Positions 9,485 through 19,983 of a stretch of DNA of 64,000 nt are shown here, piece after piece. Under the pieces are notes generated by a model. That model did not search any database, was not told where the DNA came from, and saw only the letters and a list, made by a program, of their open reading frames with translations. The stretch covers positions 233,033 through 297,032 of the forward strand of contig NZ_JAJNNZ010000002.1 in NCBI RefSeq assembly GCF_022836845.1, given 5' to 3'. Each line of letters begins with the position of its first letter. Within the stretch, counting starts at the first letter, position 1. The position numbers were made by a program, and so were the translations under genes. This stretch comes from Vibrio gelatinilyticus. Lineage in GTDB: Bacteria; Pseudomonadota; Gammaproteobacteria; Enterobacterales; Vibrionaceae.

Positions 9485-11383
9485 ATGTTCTCTAAAAAAT
9501 GTTTCTCATTACTGTTAACGATCGCCAGTTTGACTCTCTTAGGCTGCGGTGAAGATAAATCTAGTCCTGCGCCTCCAACACCGAAACCCGTTGAGCCCGC
9601 CTGTCAGGTAAACTGGGACGAAAGTGTCCAAGATCTCAATCGCACCTGGGTTCGCTCTGTATATGATCACAGCTGCAATGAACATACATTAAGTCAAAAT
9701 GCTTTTGCAGTCTCTAGCCAATCGGGAAACCACATTCAGTATCAGAACATCTTTGACAGGGAGCGGGAGCTTTACGGCTATAACCCTCGGTTCATTCCTG
9801 GGCGGCCCTATTTTGACGCCAGTAACTCCCCTTGGATGATCGTTAACAATATGAATCAACTCGATAACAGCGAGTTACCCGCAAAGCATGTTGATCCTGT
9901 CACTGGGAGTGACACTGGAAAAGCCCTGCACGCATTAACGTATGATGATCGGGTATACTCGAGCCTGTACAGTGACAGTGCGCCTTGCAGTTCTTGCGAT
10001 TCTTATCTAGTCAGAATGACCAATGAGGGTAAGTGGGTCTCGATATCTTTACGTCAGCTCGAACAGGAGTTTGATTTTAGGCAAAATGGTGATGGCCTTG
10101 ATGGCTATCGTTACCGCTATATCGAGCAAGTTTACTTTCAAGACAACGGCGATGTGTTCTTCAAATTAGATCACGGCGTTATTCGCTACCAGGCAAGTAC
10201 TCAAACTTGGCACGGTTACAAGAAAAACTGGACCGCGCAAATGGAAATGGTTGGCAATGGCACACAACCGCCACTGTTTATTAAAGCCGACACCAATAAT
10301 AACCGTTATACGCTCAACAGACTGCTCGTTACTCATAGCGGCGAACTCGAATGGCAAGCTGAAACCATTAATTTAGGACTATCACTTGGCCTATATCGCG
10401 GAAGTTCAGCTGTGGTTTGGCATGACAGCACACTGCATATTGCGGGAATGAGTCATGATACTAATATCAATAACCGTGAGGACTATAATACCGGGCAATA
10501 TTATGTCCGTTATCAGTTAGGGTCCGGCATTGAAGAGAGTTCAGATACCACCGATATCGTCTTTATGGGCTGGAGCGGCTCCACCTCTCAGAGCTCTCCT
10601 GACTCTCACAATCAACCAATATTGTTGCTAGACAGTACCCAACGTATCCACTTTATTTCCGGCGCACACAACCATCAAATATGGCATCGTGCATCGCTAC
10701 AACCAGTATCGGATGCTCAATGGAACAACAATCGCCAACGTTGGAGCGCTGGCGTGACGAGTGATGACAAGTTTACCTCAGGCCCAATGTCCCCAGTTAG
10801 CCGTTACCCAAGTGATGTTCCACTACAATCCGGGGTTGATTATGTTGGGCAAGAATTTGGTCGGTACACTTATGTTCATGCTCAAATCGGAAAGGATGAT
10901 CGACTCTATATTGCGATGCGAAATACCGCTTCGAGCGATGAGCCGCAGGGCTACCGTTTAGAGTGGATCACCGGAGAGCCGCTAGGAAATGGTCACTATA
11001 ATTGGCAAGATCATGGCGTTATTGTCCAGCCAAACTGGTCGCAATACTCAAACTACACGCAAAAGCTGCATATCGATAGGCAAGGTAACCTGTACCTACT
11101 TTATACCTATGAGATCCAGAACTTCTCGGATACCTCCTGGTATAATCGTCAAGCAAGAATCAGTAAACAGACCCAGACACAATGCGCTGAACTATCGAGC
11201 GCCTCTGATTGCATCGATGTCAAGACGACGCATTACTCTCTTTGGCCCAGCGAGGTATTGGATGGGTCTCCTAGTCGTTATAGCCAAGCTTTTCAACATG
11301 ATCCCGTATTGCTTTTTAGTCGCGACCACGGCCTTACATGGTCATTGGCCACGACCGAGCATTTCAAAGGCAACTTACAGTAA
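9485..11383 (+). CDS. Hypothetical lipoprotein with beta-propeller features
   Basis: I do not recognise a named family. The 632-residue product starts with a lipoprotein signal peptide ending LTLLGC (lipid Cys at residue 21, Gly at +2, so outer-membrane sorting is likely). A short proline-rich linker follows. The body is rich in Tyr, Trp, Gly and Asp, with repeated short strands such as RIHFISGAHNHQIWHR. It ends with an Asp-box, SRDHGLTW (about residue 616), the signature of sialidase-like BNR propellers. Seven further cysteines, including CSSC, suggest disulfides and exposure outside the cytoplasm. It stands alone between two terminators, so it is a single-gene unit. A polysaccharide- or glycan-binding role is only a guess. 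Confidence 0.75.
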   Translation: MFSKKCFSLLLTIASLTLLGCGEDKSSPAPPTPKPVEPACQVNWDESVQDLNRTWVRSVYDHSCNEHTLSQNAFAVSSQSGNHIQYQNIFDRERELYGYNPRFIPGRPYFDASNSPWMIVNNMNQLDNSELPAKHVDPVTGSDTGKALHALTYDDRVYSSLYSDSAPCSSCDSYLVRMTNEGKWVSISLRQLEQEFDFRQNGDGLDGYRYRYIEQVYFQDNGDVFFKLDHGVIRYQASTQTWHGYKKNWTAQMEMVGNGTQPPLFIKADTNNNRYTLNRLLVTHSGELEWQAETINLGLSLGLYRGSSAVVWHDSTLHIAGMSHDTNINNREDYNTGQYYVRYQLGSGIEESSDTTDIVFMGWSGSTSQSSPDSHNQPILLLDSTQRIHFISGAHNHQIWHRASLQPVSDAQWNNNRQRWSAGVTSDDKFTSGPMSPVSRYPSDVPLQSGVDYVGQEFGRYTYVHAQIGKDDRLYIAMRNTASSDEPQGYRLEWITGEPLGNGHYNWQDHGVIVQPNWSQYSNYTQKLHIDRQGNLYLLYTYEIQNFSDTSWYNRQARISKQTQTQCAELSSASDCIDVKTTHYSLWPSEVLDGSPSRYSQAFQHDPVLLFSRDHGLTWSLATTEHFKGNLQ

Positions 11384-11400
11384 CCGATACAGTTGCAAAC

Positions 11401-11430
11401 AAAAAACGCTGCTCATGCAGCGTTTTTTTT
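11401..11430. terminator. Bidirectional terminator between the lipoprotein gene and ispH
   Basis: AAAAAACGCTGC / GCAGCGTTTTTT with loop TCAT gives a strong stem with T-runs in both directions. It serves the convergent lipoprotein gene and ispH. Confidence 0.9.
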
Positions 11431-11444
11431 ATTCAAGGTCGCCA

Positions 11445-12401
11445 TTATTCCACTTGGCGAACTTGCAACTCTCTTGGCACTTCAAAGAACATATTTTCTT
11501 CACGACCTAAAACTTCTTCTACGTCGGATGCCCCTAGCTCTTTAATACGATCAATGATCTGATTCACCAATTCTTCTGGTGCAGATGCCCCAGCCGTCAC
11601 TCCAACCACCGATTTATCATTAAACCAAGTTGGTTGAATGTTTTCAGGGCAATCGGTCAGATACGCCGCGGTACCAAGTTTTTCAGCCAATTCTTTGAGG
11701 CGCGTAGAGTTTGAAGAGTTGGTTGATCCCACGACCACCATCACATCCACATTCGTAGCAAGTTCACGCACTGCATCCTGGCGGTTTTGCGTTGCGTAAC
11801 AAATATCATCTTTACGTGGCCCCTGTATTTCAGGGAACACTTCACGCAGTCTTTCAATGACCGATGCCGTCTCATCAACTGACAGCGTCGTTTGGCTAAC
11901 ATAATGCAGATTACTTGGGTCTTTGACATCCAATTTATCAACATCACTCGGGGTCTCAACTAAGTACATTCCACCAGCTTCGCTGGCATACTGCCCCATT
12001 GTGCCTTCTACTTCTGGGTGCCCTGCGTGCCCAATTAACACCACTTCCATGCTCTTACGACTGGCGCGCGCAACTTCCATATGTACTTTGGTCACCAATG
12101 GGCACGTTGCATCAAAAACGGTAAGCGCTCTTTGCTTTGCTTCTTTGCGCACAGCTTGAGAAACACCGTGGGCAGAAAAAATGACGATGTTATCGTCTGG
12201 GACTTCGGTTAACTCTTCAACGAAAATTGCACCTCGTTGCTTTAAACCTTCGACCACAAATCGGTTGTGTACTACTTCGTGACGTACGTAGATGGGTGGC
12301 TGATACAGTTCAAGTGCACGCTCAACAATGCTGATCGCTCTATCGACGCCAGCACAAAAACCACGAGGATTCGCCAATTTAATTTTCATTTGTCTGCTCA
12401 T
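11445..12401 (-). CDS. ispH: 4-hydroxy-3-methylbut-2-enyl diphosphate reductase IspH
   Basis: IspH is the last enzyme of the MEP isoprenoid pathway and makes IPP and DMAPP with a [4Fe-4S] cluster. The 318 residues carry the three cluster cysteines in ANPRGFCAG (about 16), FDATCPLV (about 100) and [11 protein letters not shown] (about 201). The EEL and GAS(A)PE segments near the C terminus are conserved. Neither [12 protein letters not shown] start candidate has a clear Shine-Dalgarno; the shorter start at 12389 is possible. It is 20 bases downstream of fkpB, the usual pairing. Confidence 0.97.
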   Translation of the reverse strand: MSRQMKIKLANPRGFCAGVDRAISIVERALELYQPPIYVRHEVVHNRFVVEGLKQRGAIFVEELTEVPDDNIVIFSAHGVSQAVRKEAKQRALTVFDATCPLVTKVHMEVARASRKSMEVVLIGHAGHPEVEGTMGQYASEAGGMYLVETPSDVDKLDVKDPSNLHYVSQTTLSVDETASVIERLREVFPEIQGPRKDDICYATQNRQDAVRELATNVDVMVVVGSTNSSNSTRLKELAEKLGTAAYLTDCPENIQPTWFNDKSVVGVTAGASAPEELVNQIIDRIKELGASDVEEVLGREENMFFEVPRELQVRQVE

Positions 12402-12421
12402 TTATTTGTGGTGAACGGTGC

Positions 12422-12850
12422 TCATTCAACCGACAATATTTCAACTTCAAACGTGACGTCTTGTCCAGCAAGTGGGTGATTAAAATCCACCGTTACCGAA
12501 TCGCCCGCAATTTCTTTAATGATACCTGGAATCTCCATTCCATCGGGACCAGAGAAGGCCATTATTGTACCGACTTCAACTTCAGAGTCACCAACAAACT
12601 TAGCTCTATCCATATGATGGACGTTGTCTGGATTGGGTAAACCAAACGCATCCTCGGCTTTTAGCTCGATGGCTTTTTGTTCCCCACCCATCATGCCGAG
12701 TAAGCACTGCTCAAAATTATCACTCAAACTGCCATCACCAATGACTAATTTGGCTGGTTTACCCATGTTGTGAGTGGTGTCGGCCACTGAGCCATCTTTC
12801 AATTTGATGGTAAAATGCAGTGTTACAGCACTATCTTGTTGTATGGTCAT
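12422..12850 (-). CDS. fkpB: FKBP-type peptidyl-prolyl isomerase FkpB (SlpA)
   Basis: This cytoplasmic SlyD-like prolyl isomerase with a small insert-in-flap chaperone domain has 142 residues. The FKBP pattern is visible: VTLHFTIKLKDGSVADTT at the start, GDGSLSDNFEQCLLGMMGGE, AFGLPNPDNVHHM, and the closing VDFNHPLAGQDVTFEVEIL. AGGAGC precedes the tandem GTG-ATG; I use the ATG, with the GTG three bases earlier as alternative. It is followed closely by ispH as in E. coli, but a strong terminator separates it from lspA upstream. Confidence 0.95.
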   Translation of the reverse strand: MTIQQDSAVTLHFTIKLKDGSVADTTHNMGKPAKLVIGDGSLSDNFEQCLLGMMGGEQKAIELKAEDAFGLPNPDNVHHMDRAKFVGDSEVEVGTIMAFSGPDGMEIPGIIKEIAGDSVTVDFNHPLAGQDVTFEVEILSVE

Positions 12851-12886
12851 CACGTTACTGCTCCTTGTGTCGAATACACTGTTATA

Positions 12887-12921
12887 TAAAAAAGCGCCGC
12901 ACGAATCAACGTACAGCGCTT
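12887..12921 (-). terminator. Intrinsic terminator between lspA and fkpB
   Basis: A 12-bp stem (12892-12903 with 12910-12921, two G-U pairs, loop of six) is followed on the minus strand by TTTTTT. It lies 24 bases after the lspA stop, splitting what is one ribF-ileS-lspA-fkpB-ispH operon in E. coli. Confidence 0.85.
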
Positions 12922-12944
12922 AAGGGTATTAGCTTTATAGGGCT

Positions 12945-13448
12945 TTATTTTGATTCTTTATGACGGAACCCATCAAAAATAATCATTGCAGCCCCGATAA
13001 ATATCGCGGAATCGGCCAGATTAAACGCTGGCCAATGATAGCTTCCCCAGTAGAAATCTAAGTAATCCACCACGAAACCATGCACCACACGATCGAATAC
13101 ATTGCCAATCGCACCACCAATAATGAGCGCATAAGCAACGTTATTCCATTTTTCTGTCGCGGGCAGTTTGCTCATCCAGTATGTGAGCATTGCGGTAACG
13201 GTAAATGCGATAGCGGTAAACAACCAACGCTGCCAACCACCTTGCTCACTTAAAAAGCTAAAAGCCGCACCGTAGTTATGAACGTACAGGAGGTTGAAAA
13301 ATGGCAAAATCTCAATACGATTTGCCCATCCATACCCCATGTTATCCATGACCACTAACTTGATAGCAATATCAGCAACGAAGATGAGTGCCGCTAGCCA
13401 TAGCCAGCGGACTCCAGATTGTTTTAATGAAAACGTCTGCTCTGTCAT
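12945..13448 (-). CDS. lspA: Lipoprotein signal peptidase LspA (signal peptidase II)
   Basis: LspA is the inner-membrane aspartyl protease that cleaves prolipoprotein signal peptides after lipidation by Lgt, also encoded in this window. The 167 residues form four membrane helices. The catalytic aspartates lie in [22 protein letters not shown] and [11 protein letters not shown] (about 111-150). It begins 8 bases after the ileS stop, so it is co-transcribed with ileS. Confidence 0.97.
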   Translation of the reverse strand: MTEQTFSLKQSGVRWLWLAALIFVADIAIKLVVMDNMGYGWANRIEILPFFNLLYVHNYGAAFSFLSEQGGWQRWLFTAIAFTVTAMLTYWMSKLPATEKWNNVAYALIIGGAIGNVFDRVVHGFVVDYLDFYWGSYHWPAFNLADSAIFIGAAMIIFDGFRHKESK

Positions 13449-13456
13449 TATATCGT

Positions 13457-16297
13457 TTAGGCGAACTTACGAACTTCGCCTTCACCTTCTACGTTAGTCA
13501 CACAACGACCACAAATTTCTTCATGACCAGCAATGGTGCCAACATCAGGCGTGTGGTGCCAGCAGCGATCACATTTCTTAGCTTCTGTTGCCGCTACTTC
13601 AACGAACAAACCTTCAACATCTGTACTGTGTGCCGCCTGTGATTTTTCACTCAACGGCTTCACTTGCGCTTTCGAAGTCAGAAGAACGAATCGTAGCTCA
13701 TCTTCTAGCTTGTTGATCGTCGCTGCTAAAGCATCATCAGCAAAAATTGTCACTTCTGCTTGCAGTGAACCACCAATGGTTTTCTCTTTACGAGCGTCTT
13801 CTAATAGCTTATTCACGCTGCCACGAACCGCTTGAATTTGAGTCCAAAACTCATTGTTTAGCTCTTCACCTTCTGCAAGGTCAAACAGACCTTCATACCA
13901 CTCTCCAGTGAAAACAAACTTATCACGAGCACCAGGCATTTCGTTCCAGATTTCATCCGCCGTAAATGACATGATTGGAGCCATCCAACGAACCAGAGCT
14001 TCAACAATGTAGTAAAGCGCACTTTGACAGCTACGTTGAGCGTGACCGCCCTGCTTCGCTGTGTATTGGCGATCTTTAATTACATCTAGGTAGAAAGAAC
14101 CCATTTCGATAGAACAGAACTGCATTAGACGCTGAGTTACACCGTGAGTATTGTACTCACCGTAGGCTTTAACAATCTCTTCTTGCGCCGCAAATGCACG
14201 ACCCACAGCCCAACGATCCAGTGCCACCATTTCATCAGCAGGAACTAAATCGGTCTCAGGATTGAAGCCGTTTAGGTTAGCTAGGAAGAAACGTGCGGTA
14301 TTACGAATACGACGATATGCATCAGCAGAGCGCTTAAGAATTTCATCAGAAACCGCAACTTCACCAGTGTAATCGGTTGAAGCAACCCATAAGCGAAGGA
14401 TATCAGCACCAAGCTTGTTGGTGACATCTTTTGGTGCCACAACGTTACCGATGGATTTCGACATCTTACGCCCATTCCCATCAACAACGAAACCGTGCGT
14501 TAGTACTTGTTTGTAAGGTGCTTCGTCTTTCATCGCAATGGATGAAATTAATGAAGACTGGAACCAACCACGGTGTTGATCTGAACCTTCTAGGTAAAGA
14601 TCGGCACTATGACCGTTGTACTCTTCGCGAGAATCCACTACCGAGTAGTGCGTCACGCCCGAGTCAAACCATACGTCTAGCGTATCCAATACTTTTTCGT
14701 ATTTATCCGCGTCTTCAGCGCTCATCAGCTCAGCTGGATCAACATCCCACCATGCTTGAATGCCTTTTTCTTCAACTAGCTTAGCCACTTTCTCGATAAG
14801 AGCAGGGCTCTCTGGGTGCAACTCTGCCGTTTCTTTGTGAACAAACAACGCGATCGGTACACCCCATGTACGCTGACGAGAGATACACCACTCCGGGCGG
14901 CCTTCAATCATACCTTCAATGCGGCTTTGACCCCATTCAGGCATCCATTCAACACTCTTGATTGACTCTAGAGCTTTAGCACGTAAGCCTGCTTGATCCA
15001 TCGAAATGAACCACTGCGGTGTTGCACGGAAGATAATAGGCGTTTTGTGTCTCCAACAGTGTGGGTAGCTGTGCTCATAGGCATGGTGATGAAGCAGCGC
15101 ACCTTTTTCTTTCAATACTTCGAGTACTGAGTCATTTGCTTTAAAGACGTGCTGACCTGCAAATAGTTCGGTATCTGGCAGATATACGCCGTTAGAACCA
15201 ACAGGGTTCGCCACTTCTAAACCGTATTTTTTACCCACAATGAAATCTTCTTGACCGTGACCAGGCGCCGTATGAACCACACCAGTACCAGAATCTGTCG
15301 TCACATGTTCACCAAGAATTGCAGGAACCGTAAAGTCGTAAAACGGGTGATTAAACTGCACCAATTCAAGATCTTCACCTTTAGCAAAACCTAAATTATG
15401 GAAATGCTCAATGCCTGCGCGATCCATCACATCTTTTGCCAATTCCGAGGCAACGATGATTCGTTGAGCTGGTTGCTCTGCCGTAGCTTCTACCTGAATA
15501 AGTACGTATTCAAGATCTTCACGTAGACATACCGCGCGGTTCGCAGGAAGCGTCCAAGGCGTCGTTGTCCAGATAACGATAGAGATATCACCTTCACCAG
15601 TATGACCGGCAGCAAGGCTAAATTTCTCGACTAACGCTGCTTCATCTGCTGCCGAGAATTTCACATCAATAGATGGGGATACTTTATCTTTATACTCAAC
15701 TTCTGCTTCTGCCAACGCTGAACCACAATCGGTACACCAGTGAACAGGCTTGAACCCCTTCAAAAGGTGACCATTGTCCGCAATTTTTCCTAACGCTCGG
15801 ATAATATTAGCCTCCGTCGCGAAGTCCATCGTGCGGTATGGCTTGTCCCATTCACCCATGATACCTAGGCGTTTAAAGCTCTCTTTTTGGCCTTCTACCT
15901 GTCCTTGGGCGTACTTACGGCACTCTTCACGGAATTCAGATGCCGTGATTTTTTGACCCGGTTTGCCTTTTTTCTTTTCAACCATCAATTCAATTGGCAG
16001 ACCATGACAATCCCAACCAGGAATATAAGGTGCATCAAAACCCGAAAGCGTTTTGGATTTAATAATAATGTCTTTAAGAATCTTGTTTAACGCGTGACCA
16101 ATGTGAATATCACCATTGGCGTACGGAGGACCATCGTGTAATACAAAAGACTTCTTGCCTTTTTTCGCTTTGCGGATTTCTCCATATAGATCTTCTTTGT
16201 ACCAACGCTTTAACATTTCTGGCTCACGATTGGCCAGGTTACCACGCATTGGAAACCCTGTTTCAGGTAGGTTCAGGGTATCTTTATACTCACTCAT
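13457..16297 (-). CDS. ileS: Isoleucyl-tRNA synthetase IleS
   Basis: IleS is a class I aminoacyl-tRNA synthetase of 946 residues with an editing domain. The HIGH motif is in [14 protein letters not shown] (about 59-72), the KMSKS motif in [10 protein letters not shown] (about 604). The CP1 editing domain with [12 protein letters not shown] lies between them. A C-terminal zinc ribbon (CDRCWHH...CGRCV) places it in the bacterial type sensitive to mupirocin. It is part of the ribF-ileS-lspA block. Confidence 0.98.
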   Translation of the reverse strand: MSEYKDTLNLPETGFPMRGNLANREPEMLKRWYKEDLYGEIRKAKKGKKSFVLHDGPPYANGDIHIGHALNKILKDIIIKSKTLSGFDAPYIPGWDCHGLPIELMVEKKKGKPGQKITASEFREECRKYAQGQVEGQKESFKRLGIMGEWDKPYRTMDFATEANIIRALGKIADNGHLLKGFKPVHWCTDCGSALAEAEVEYKDKVSPSIDVKFSAADEAALVEKFSLAAGHTGEGDISIVIWTTTPWTLPANRAVCLREDLEYVLIQVEATAEQPAQRIIVASELAKDVMDRAGIEHFHNLGFAKGEDLELVQFNHPFYDFTVPAILGEHVTTDSGTGVVHTAPGHGQEDFIVGKKYGLEVANPVGSNGVYLPDTELFAGQHVFKANDSVLEVLKEKGALLHHHAYEHSYPHCWRHKTPIIFRATPQWFISMDQAGLRAKALESIKSVEWMPEWGQSRIEGMIEGRPEWCISRQRTWGVPIALFVHKETAELHPESPALIEKVAKLVEEKGIQAWWDVDPAELMSAEDADKYEKVLDTLDVWFDSGVTHYSVVDSREEYNGHSADLYLEGSDQHRGWFQSSLISSIAMKDEAPYKQVLTHGFVVDGNGRKMSKSIGNVVAPKDVTNKLGADILRLWVASTDYTGEVAVSDEILKRSADAYRRIRNTARFFLANLNGFNPETDLVPADEMVALDRWAVGRAFAAQEEIVKAYGEYNTHGVTQRLMQFCSIEMGSFYLDVIKDRQYTAKQGGHAQRSCQSALYYIVEALVRWMAPIMSFTADEIWNEMPGARDKFVFTGEWYEGLFDLAEGEELNNEFWTQIQAVRGSVNKLLEDARKEKTIGGSLQAEVTIFADDALAATINKLEDELRFVLLTSKAQVKPLSEKSQAAHSTDVEGLFVEVAATEAKKCDRCWHHTPDVGTIAGHEEICGRCVTNVEGEGEVRKFA

Positions 16298-16358
16298 CGA
16301 TTCTTAATTCCGTTGTATTGGGCGAAGGTTAGACATTAGTTAGTGGTGGAATAAACCA

Positions 16359-17294
16359 CTAATCATTAAGTTGTTGCAGCCACACCCTAGCTGCCTCAAC
16401 ATCCAATTCTATTTGTTGCTTTAATAACTGTAACGAGTCAAATTTTTGCTCATCACGTAATTTGTGTAGAAGTGCCACTTCTATTTGCTTTCCGTATAAA
16501 TCACCGTCGAAATCAAATATATGGACCTCTAGTTCCTCACTTGTACCATTAACTGTTGGCTTTTTTCCTATACTGGCTATTCCAGATAAAGGCGATGTTT
16601 CTATGCCATGTACATGAACGGCATACACACCATTGACCGGAGATACATACCTTTTCAGCGAGATGTTTGCTGTTGGTACACCAAGTTCCCGGGCCAGTTT
16701 CTGACCATGCGCAACTCGACCACTGATAGTATAATCTCGACCCAACATTGCCGCACAGGCGTCTAGGTCATTTTCGGCCAACGCCTGACGAATGGCGGTG
16801 CTGCTGACACGTGTATCTTCCATACGAAAACTCTGCGTACTGACTACCTCAAAGCCATATTGCTTCCCAGCAGCCTGTAGCATTGCAAAGTTACCTTGAC
16901 GTTGTCGTCCGAAACAAAAGTCATCACCGACCACTAAAAATTTGACCCCTAATTTATCCACTAATAGCTCACGAATAAACGTATCTGGGGATAAATCAGC
17001 AAAACGTCGATTGAAATTCACGCAAAGCAGACGATCGAGTTGCATTTCACGTAGCAATTCATATTTGTCTCTAAGACGTGTCAATCTCGCCGGTGCTTTA
17101 TCTTTGGCAAATAACTCCATGGGTTGAGGTTCAAACGTCATCACTACAGAAGGCAACTGCATCGCTCGAGCTTTTTTATTAACTTTTTCAAGCACTTTTT
17201 GGTGTCCTAAATGAATACCATCAAAGTTACCGATTGTTAATACACAGCCATGATGCTGACTCTGCAGGTTATGAATACCCCGGATTAATTCCAT
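16359..17294 (-). CDS. ribF: Bifunctional riboflavin kinase/FAD synthetase RibF
   Basis: RibF phosphorylates riboflavin to FMN and adenylates FMN to FAD. The N-terminal nucleotidyltransferase domain shows TIGNFDGIHLGHQKVL (about 21-36) and GDDFCFGRQRQGN. The C-terminal flavokinase domain shows GVPTANISL and SIGKKPTVNG, with the 311-residue length of E. coli RibF. It is 61 bases upstream of ileS, and murJ precedes it in the same orientation. Confidence 0.97.
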   Translation of the reverse strand: MELIRGIHNLQSQHHGCVLTIGNFDGIHLGHQKVLEKVNKKARAMQLPSVVMTFEPQPMELFAKDKAPARLTRLRDKYELLREMQLDRLLCVNFNRRFADLSPDTFIRELLVDKLGVKFLVVGDDFCFGRQRQGNFAMLQAAGKQYGFEVVSTQSFRMEDTRVSSTAIRQALAENDLDACAAMLGRDYTISGRVAHGQKLARELGVPTANISLKRYVSPVNGVYAVHVHGIETSPLSGIASIGKKPTVNGTSEELEVHIFDFDGDLYGKQIEVALLHKLRDEQKFDSLQLLKQQIELDVEAARVWLQQLND

Positions 17295-17364
17295 TTAAAC
17301 TACCAAATCACCTATGATCAATAAAACTACAAGTGCGAAACTGACGGATTATAACCAATACAAT

Positions 17365-18927
17365 TTACTCTGTCGCTGCTTTTAAGTCTTTCAGGCGGAT
17401 CCCTAAAGCAAATGCACACGCCAAATAGCTCAGACCACCCAAGAAAATCAAACCAAATAAAGTCGTAGCGCGCTGAGTTAGCCCCCACTGTAGCCATAGC
17501 TTCATGTCATCCAATTGCCAAAAAACCACTGCAGCCATGACGCCACCTGCCAACGCCAATTTAGCCATATAGAAGAGCGTTTGCTGGGAAATCTTATAGA
17601 CCTGTTGCTTATGCAAGCCACGATAGAGCAATATCATGTTAATAAAGGCCGACAGTGCCGTAGCCATCGCCAGTCCAACATAGCCATAAAACCACGCAAA
17701 TATCGCGTTAAACACCATGTTCGATGCCATTGCTATGATGCCATATTTCACTGGGGTTTTGGTGTCTTGCCTTGAGTAATAACCTGGAGCAAGAACCTTG
17801 ATCAACATAAAATTGAGTAAGCCAGAAGCGTAAGCGATCAACGAGTAAGAGGCTCGTTCCACGTCGAGTGGCGAAAACTCCCCACGCATGAAGAGCACCA
17901 TTAACATAGGTTTAGCCAACACCATAAGTCCTAGCATCGCAGGAACCCCAAGCAGAAGGACCATTCGCACCCCCCAATCCATTGTATTGGCAAAACCTTC
18001 GCTATGAGCATCGACATGCTTCCGAGACAAAGCCGGCAATATCACGGTAGCAATGGCAATACCAAACAAACCAAGCGGAAATTCTAACAATCGATCCGAG
18101 TAGTACAGCCAACTGATCGATCCTGTTTGCAAGAAACTGGCAATAAAGGTGTCGAACAATAAGTTGATCTGACTCACCGACACCCCAAACAACGCAGGTA
18201 TCATTAATGTGCGAATTTTGACAACCCCAGGGTCGCGCCAACCCCACTTTGGTTTAACCAACACTCCGGCTTTAAATAAGAAAGGTAATTGGAAAATAAA
18301 CTGAATAAAGCCACCCAAAAACACACCGATAGCCAAACCGATTTCTGGCTGAGTCAGGTTTGGGGCTAAAAACCAAGCACATGCGATGATCGAGACGTTA
18401 AGAAATACAGGGGTAAAAGAAGATACGGCAAATTTACCTATCGTATTTAGTATCGCCCCTGATAAAGCAACAAAAGTGATAAACCATAAGTAAGGAAAGG
18501 TAATTTTTAACAGCAAACTGGCCAGCTCAAATTTTGCAGCCGAAGGGCCGCCATTAAGCCAATCTAAAAACCAGCCAGCACCAAACAATGCCGTAACAAC
18601 GCCAGAACCCAGAACCCCCAACAATGTCACTATCGACACTATCACACCTAACGTTCCTGAAGCTCGAGCAATCAGTTGCCGCGTCTTATCCATATCACCA
18701 GCGGCATAAGACTCGGTGAGGACAGGAACAAAAGCTTGTGAAAAGGCTCCTTCGGCAAATAAGCGTCGCAAAAAATTAGGGATTTTATTGGCAAAAAAGA
18801 ACACATCGGCACTCGCTCCTGCTCCCATTAAATTGGCCACAACCACATCTCGGACAAGTCCAAGCACTCGCGAAACAAGCGTCATAGCACTGACAATCAT
18901 CCCGGACTTAAGAAGCCTTTTACTCAC
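17365..18927 (-). CDS. murJ: Lipid II flippase MurJ (MviN)
   Basis: MurJ moves lipid II across the inner membrane for peptidoglycan synthesis. About 14 hydrophobic segments span the protein. The family signature AEGAFSQAFVPVL lies near residue 58, preceded by GLVRDVVVANLMGAG. I choose the GTG at 18927 (520 aa) because AGAGGT sits 5 bases upstream; a TTG six codons earlier lies before that binding site and is unlikely. It is divergent from rpsT. Confidence 0.95.
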   Translation of the reverse strand: MSKRLLKSGMIVSAMTLVSRVLGLVRDVVVANLMGAGASADVFFFANKIPNFLRRLFAEGAFSQAFVPVLTESYAAGDMDKTRQLIARASGTLGVIVSIVTLLGVLGSGVVTALFGAGWFLDWLNGGPSAAKFELASLLLKITFPYLWFITFVALSGAILNTIGKFAVSSFTPVFLNVSIIACAWFLAPNLTQPEIGLAIGVFLGGFIQFIFQLPFLFKAGVLVKPKWGWRDPGVVKIRTLMIPALFGVSVSQINLLFDTFIASFLQTGSISWLYYSDRLLEFPLGLFGIAIATVILPALSRKHVDAHSEGFANTMDWGVRMVLLLGVPAMLGLMVLAKPMLMVLFMRGEFSPLDVERASYSLIAYASGLLNFMLIKVLAPGYYSRQDTKTPVKYGIIAMASNMVFNAIFAWFYGYVGLAMATALSAFINMILLYRGLHKQQVYKISQQTLFYMAKLALAGGVMAAVVFWQLDDMKLWLQWGLTQRATTLFGLIFLGGLSYLACAFALGIRLKDLKAATE

Positions 18928-19122
18928 ATTTACCTCTGAGATCAAAAAGAAACACCAACGCTAACTGACTCTATTACCTAAGAATTGATTCACGGTCGCA
19001 GGGAAGTGCGGATTAGTATTAGCATTGGTATAAAAATACTGTTAGAATCCCCGCCATCTTAACCGCGATAACCCGCAGATATCAAAAATACTTTGGCCTC
19101 GATGGGTTTTTGCACAAATCAT

Positions 19123-19151
19123 TTGACAATTAAGCGCAAATGAGGGATATT
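19123..19151 (+). promoter_or_regulatory. rpsT promoter
   Basis: TTGACA (19123-19128), a 17-base spacer and GATATT (19146-19151) give a strong sigma-70 match. It leaves a leader of about 40 nt before the UUG start codon. Confidence 0.7.
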
Positions 19152-19198
19152 CCTCGCCCTTAAATTGTCACCGAACTAAGTTTTTGGGAGTTAGACCC

Positions 19199-19459
19199 TT
19201 GGCAAACAGTAAATCTGCTAAGAAGCGCGCTATCCAAGCTGAGAAACGTCGCCAGCACAATGCTAGCCGTCGTTCTATGATGCGCACTTACATGAAAAAA
19301 ACTATCGCAGCTATCGAAGCTGGCGATAAAGAAGCTGCAACTACTGCTTTAGCAGAAGTTTCTCCAATCCTAGACCGCATGGCGACTAAAGGCCTTATTC
19401 ATAAGAATAAAGCTGCACGTCATAAGGCACGCTTCAACTCTGCAATCAAAGCTCTTTAA
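19199..19459 (+). CDS. rpsT: 30S ribosomal protein S20
   Basis: S20 binds 16S rRNA in the small subunit. The start is TTG at 19199, giving [18 protein letters not shown], behind GGGAG with an 8-base spacing; an upstream in-frame TTG at 19184 precedes that site and is not used. The 86-residue length equals that of E. coli, where rpsT also uses UUG and S20 represses its own translation. The shared UUG makes the same control likely here. The gene is divergent from murJ, and a terminator follows. Confidence 0.97.
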   Translation: MANSKSAKKRAIQAEKRRQHNASRRSMMRTYMKKTIAAIEAGDKEAATTALAEVSPILDRMATKGLIHKNKAARHKARFNSAIKAL

Positions 19460-19477
19460 TTAGAACCTTGATTAGCT

Positions 19478-19506
19478 AAAAAAAACCGGCTTTTGCCGGT
19501 TTTTTT
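19478..19506. terminator. Terminator between rpsT and hlyU
   Basis: AAACCGGC / GCCGGTTT with loop TTTT, flanked by an A-run and a T-run, works in both directions for the convergent rpsT and hlyU genes. Confidence 0.9.
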
Positions 19507-19530
19507 ATATCTAAATTTTGCTCGCCATCT

Positions 19531-19830
19531 CTATTCTGTTCTGCAATACATACCATGCATAAATTCAATCATCTTACGAACGTCATCGCTGCTTAATGTG
19601 TAATATACTGTTTGTGCTTCTTTACGTGTAGAGACAAGACCATCTCGGCGAAGCCAAGCTAGGTGTTGTGAAAGTGCAGACTGGCTCAGTTCGAGCTTGG
19701 CACACAGCTCTCCAACCGATAACTCAGTGTTATGCAATAGGCATAAAATTTGTAAACGCCTTTCATTCGCCATCGCTTTTAGTAAAACAACTGCTTCAGA
19801 AGCGTTTTTTTCCATCTCCTGCAGATCCAT
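19531..19830 (-). CDS. hlyU: ArsR-family transcriptional regulator HlyU
   Basis: HlyU is a small winged-helix activator; in V. cholerae and V. vulnificus it relieves H-NS silencing of haemolysin and rtx toxin genes. The 99 residues closely follow V. cholerae HlyU from LQEMEKN onward, with the recognition helix region LELSQSALSQHLAWLRRDGLV (about 46-66) and the wing KEAQTVYYTL. The N terminus is a few residues shorter than the V. cholerae form. No metal-binding CxC of metal-sensing ArsR proteins is seen. It stands alone between rpsT and nhaR. Confidence 0.92.
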   Translation of the reverse strand: MDLQEMEKNASEAVVLLKAMANERRLQILCLLHNTELSVGELCAKLELSQSALSQHLAWLRRDGLVSTRKEAQTVYYTLSSDDVRKMIEFMHGMYCRTE

Positions 19831-19983
19831 ACCTTACCTCACCTACAAATTATCGAATCTGTTTCGCAAATTTATATCGTTATTTTTCAACAAAATCGCA
19901 AAATTCCGTCTATTTTACATGGATAATAGATTGTTTATAGATGTTTTTAAAACTATGTAACTGTATTTTTTGAGATAAACGAT

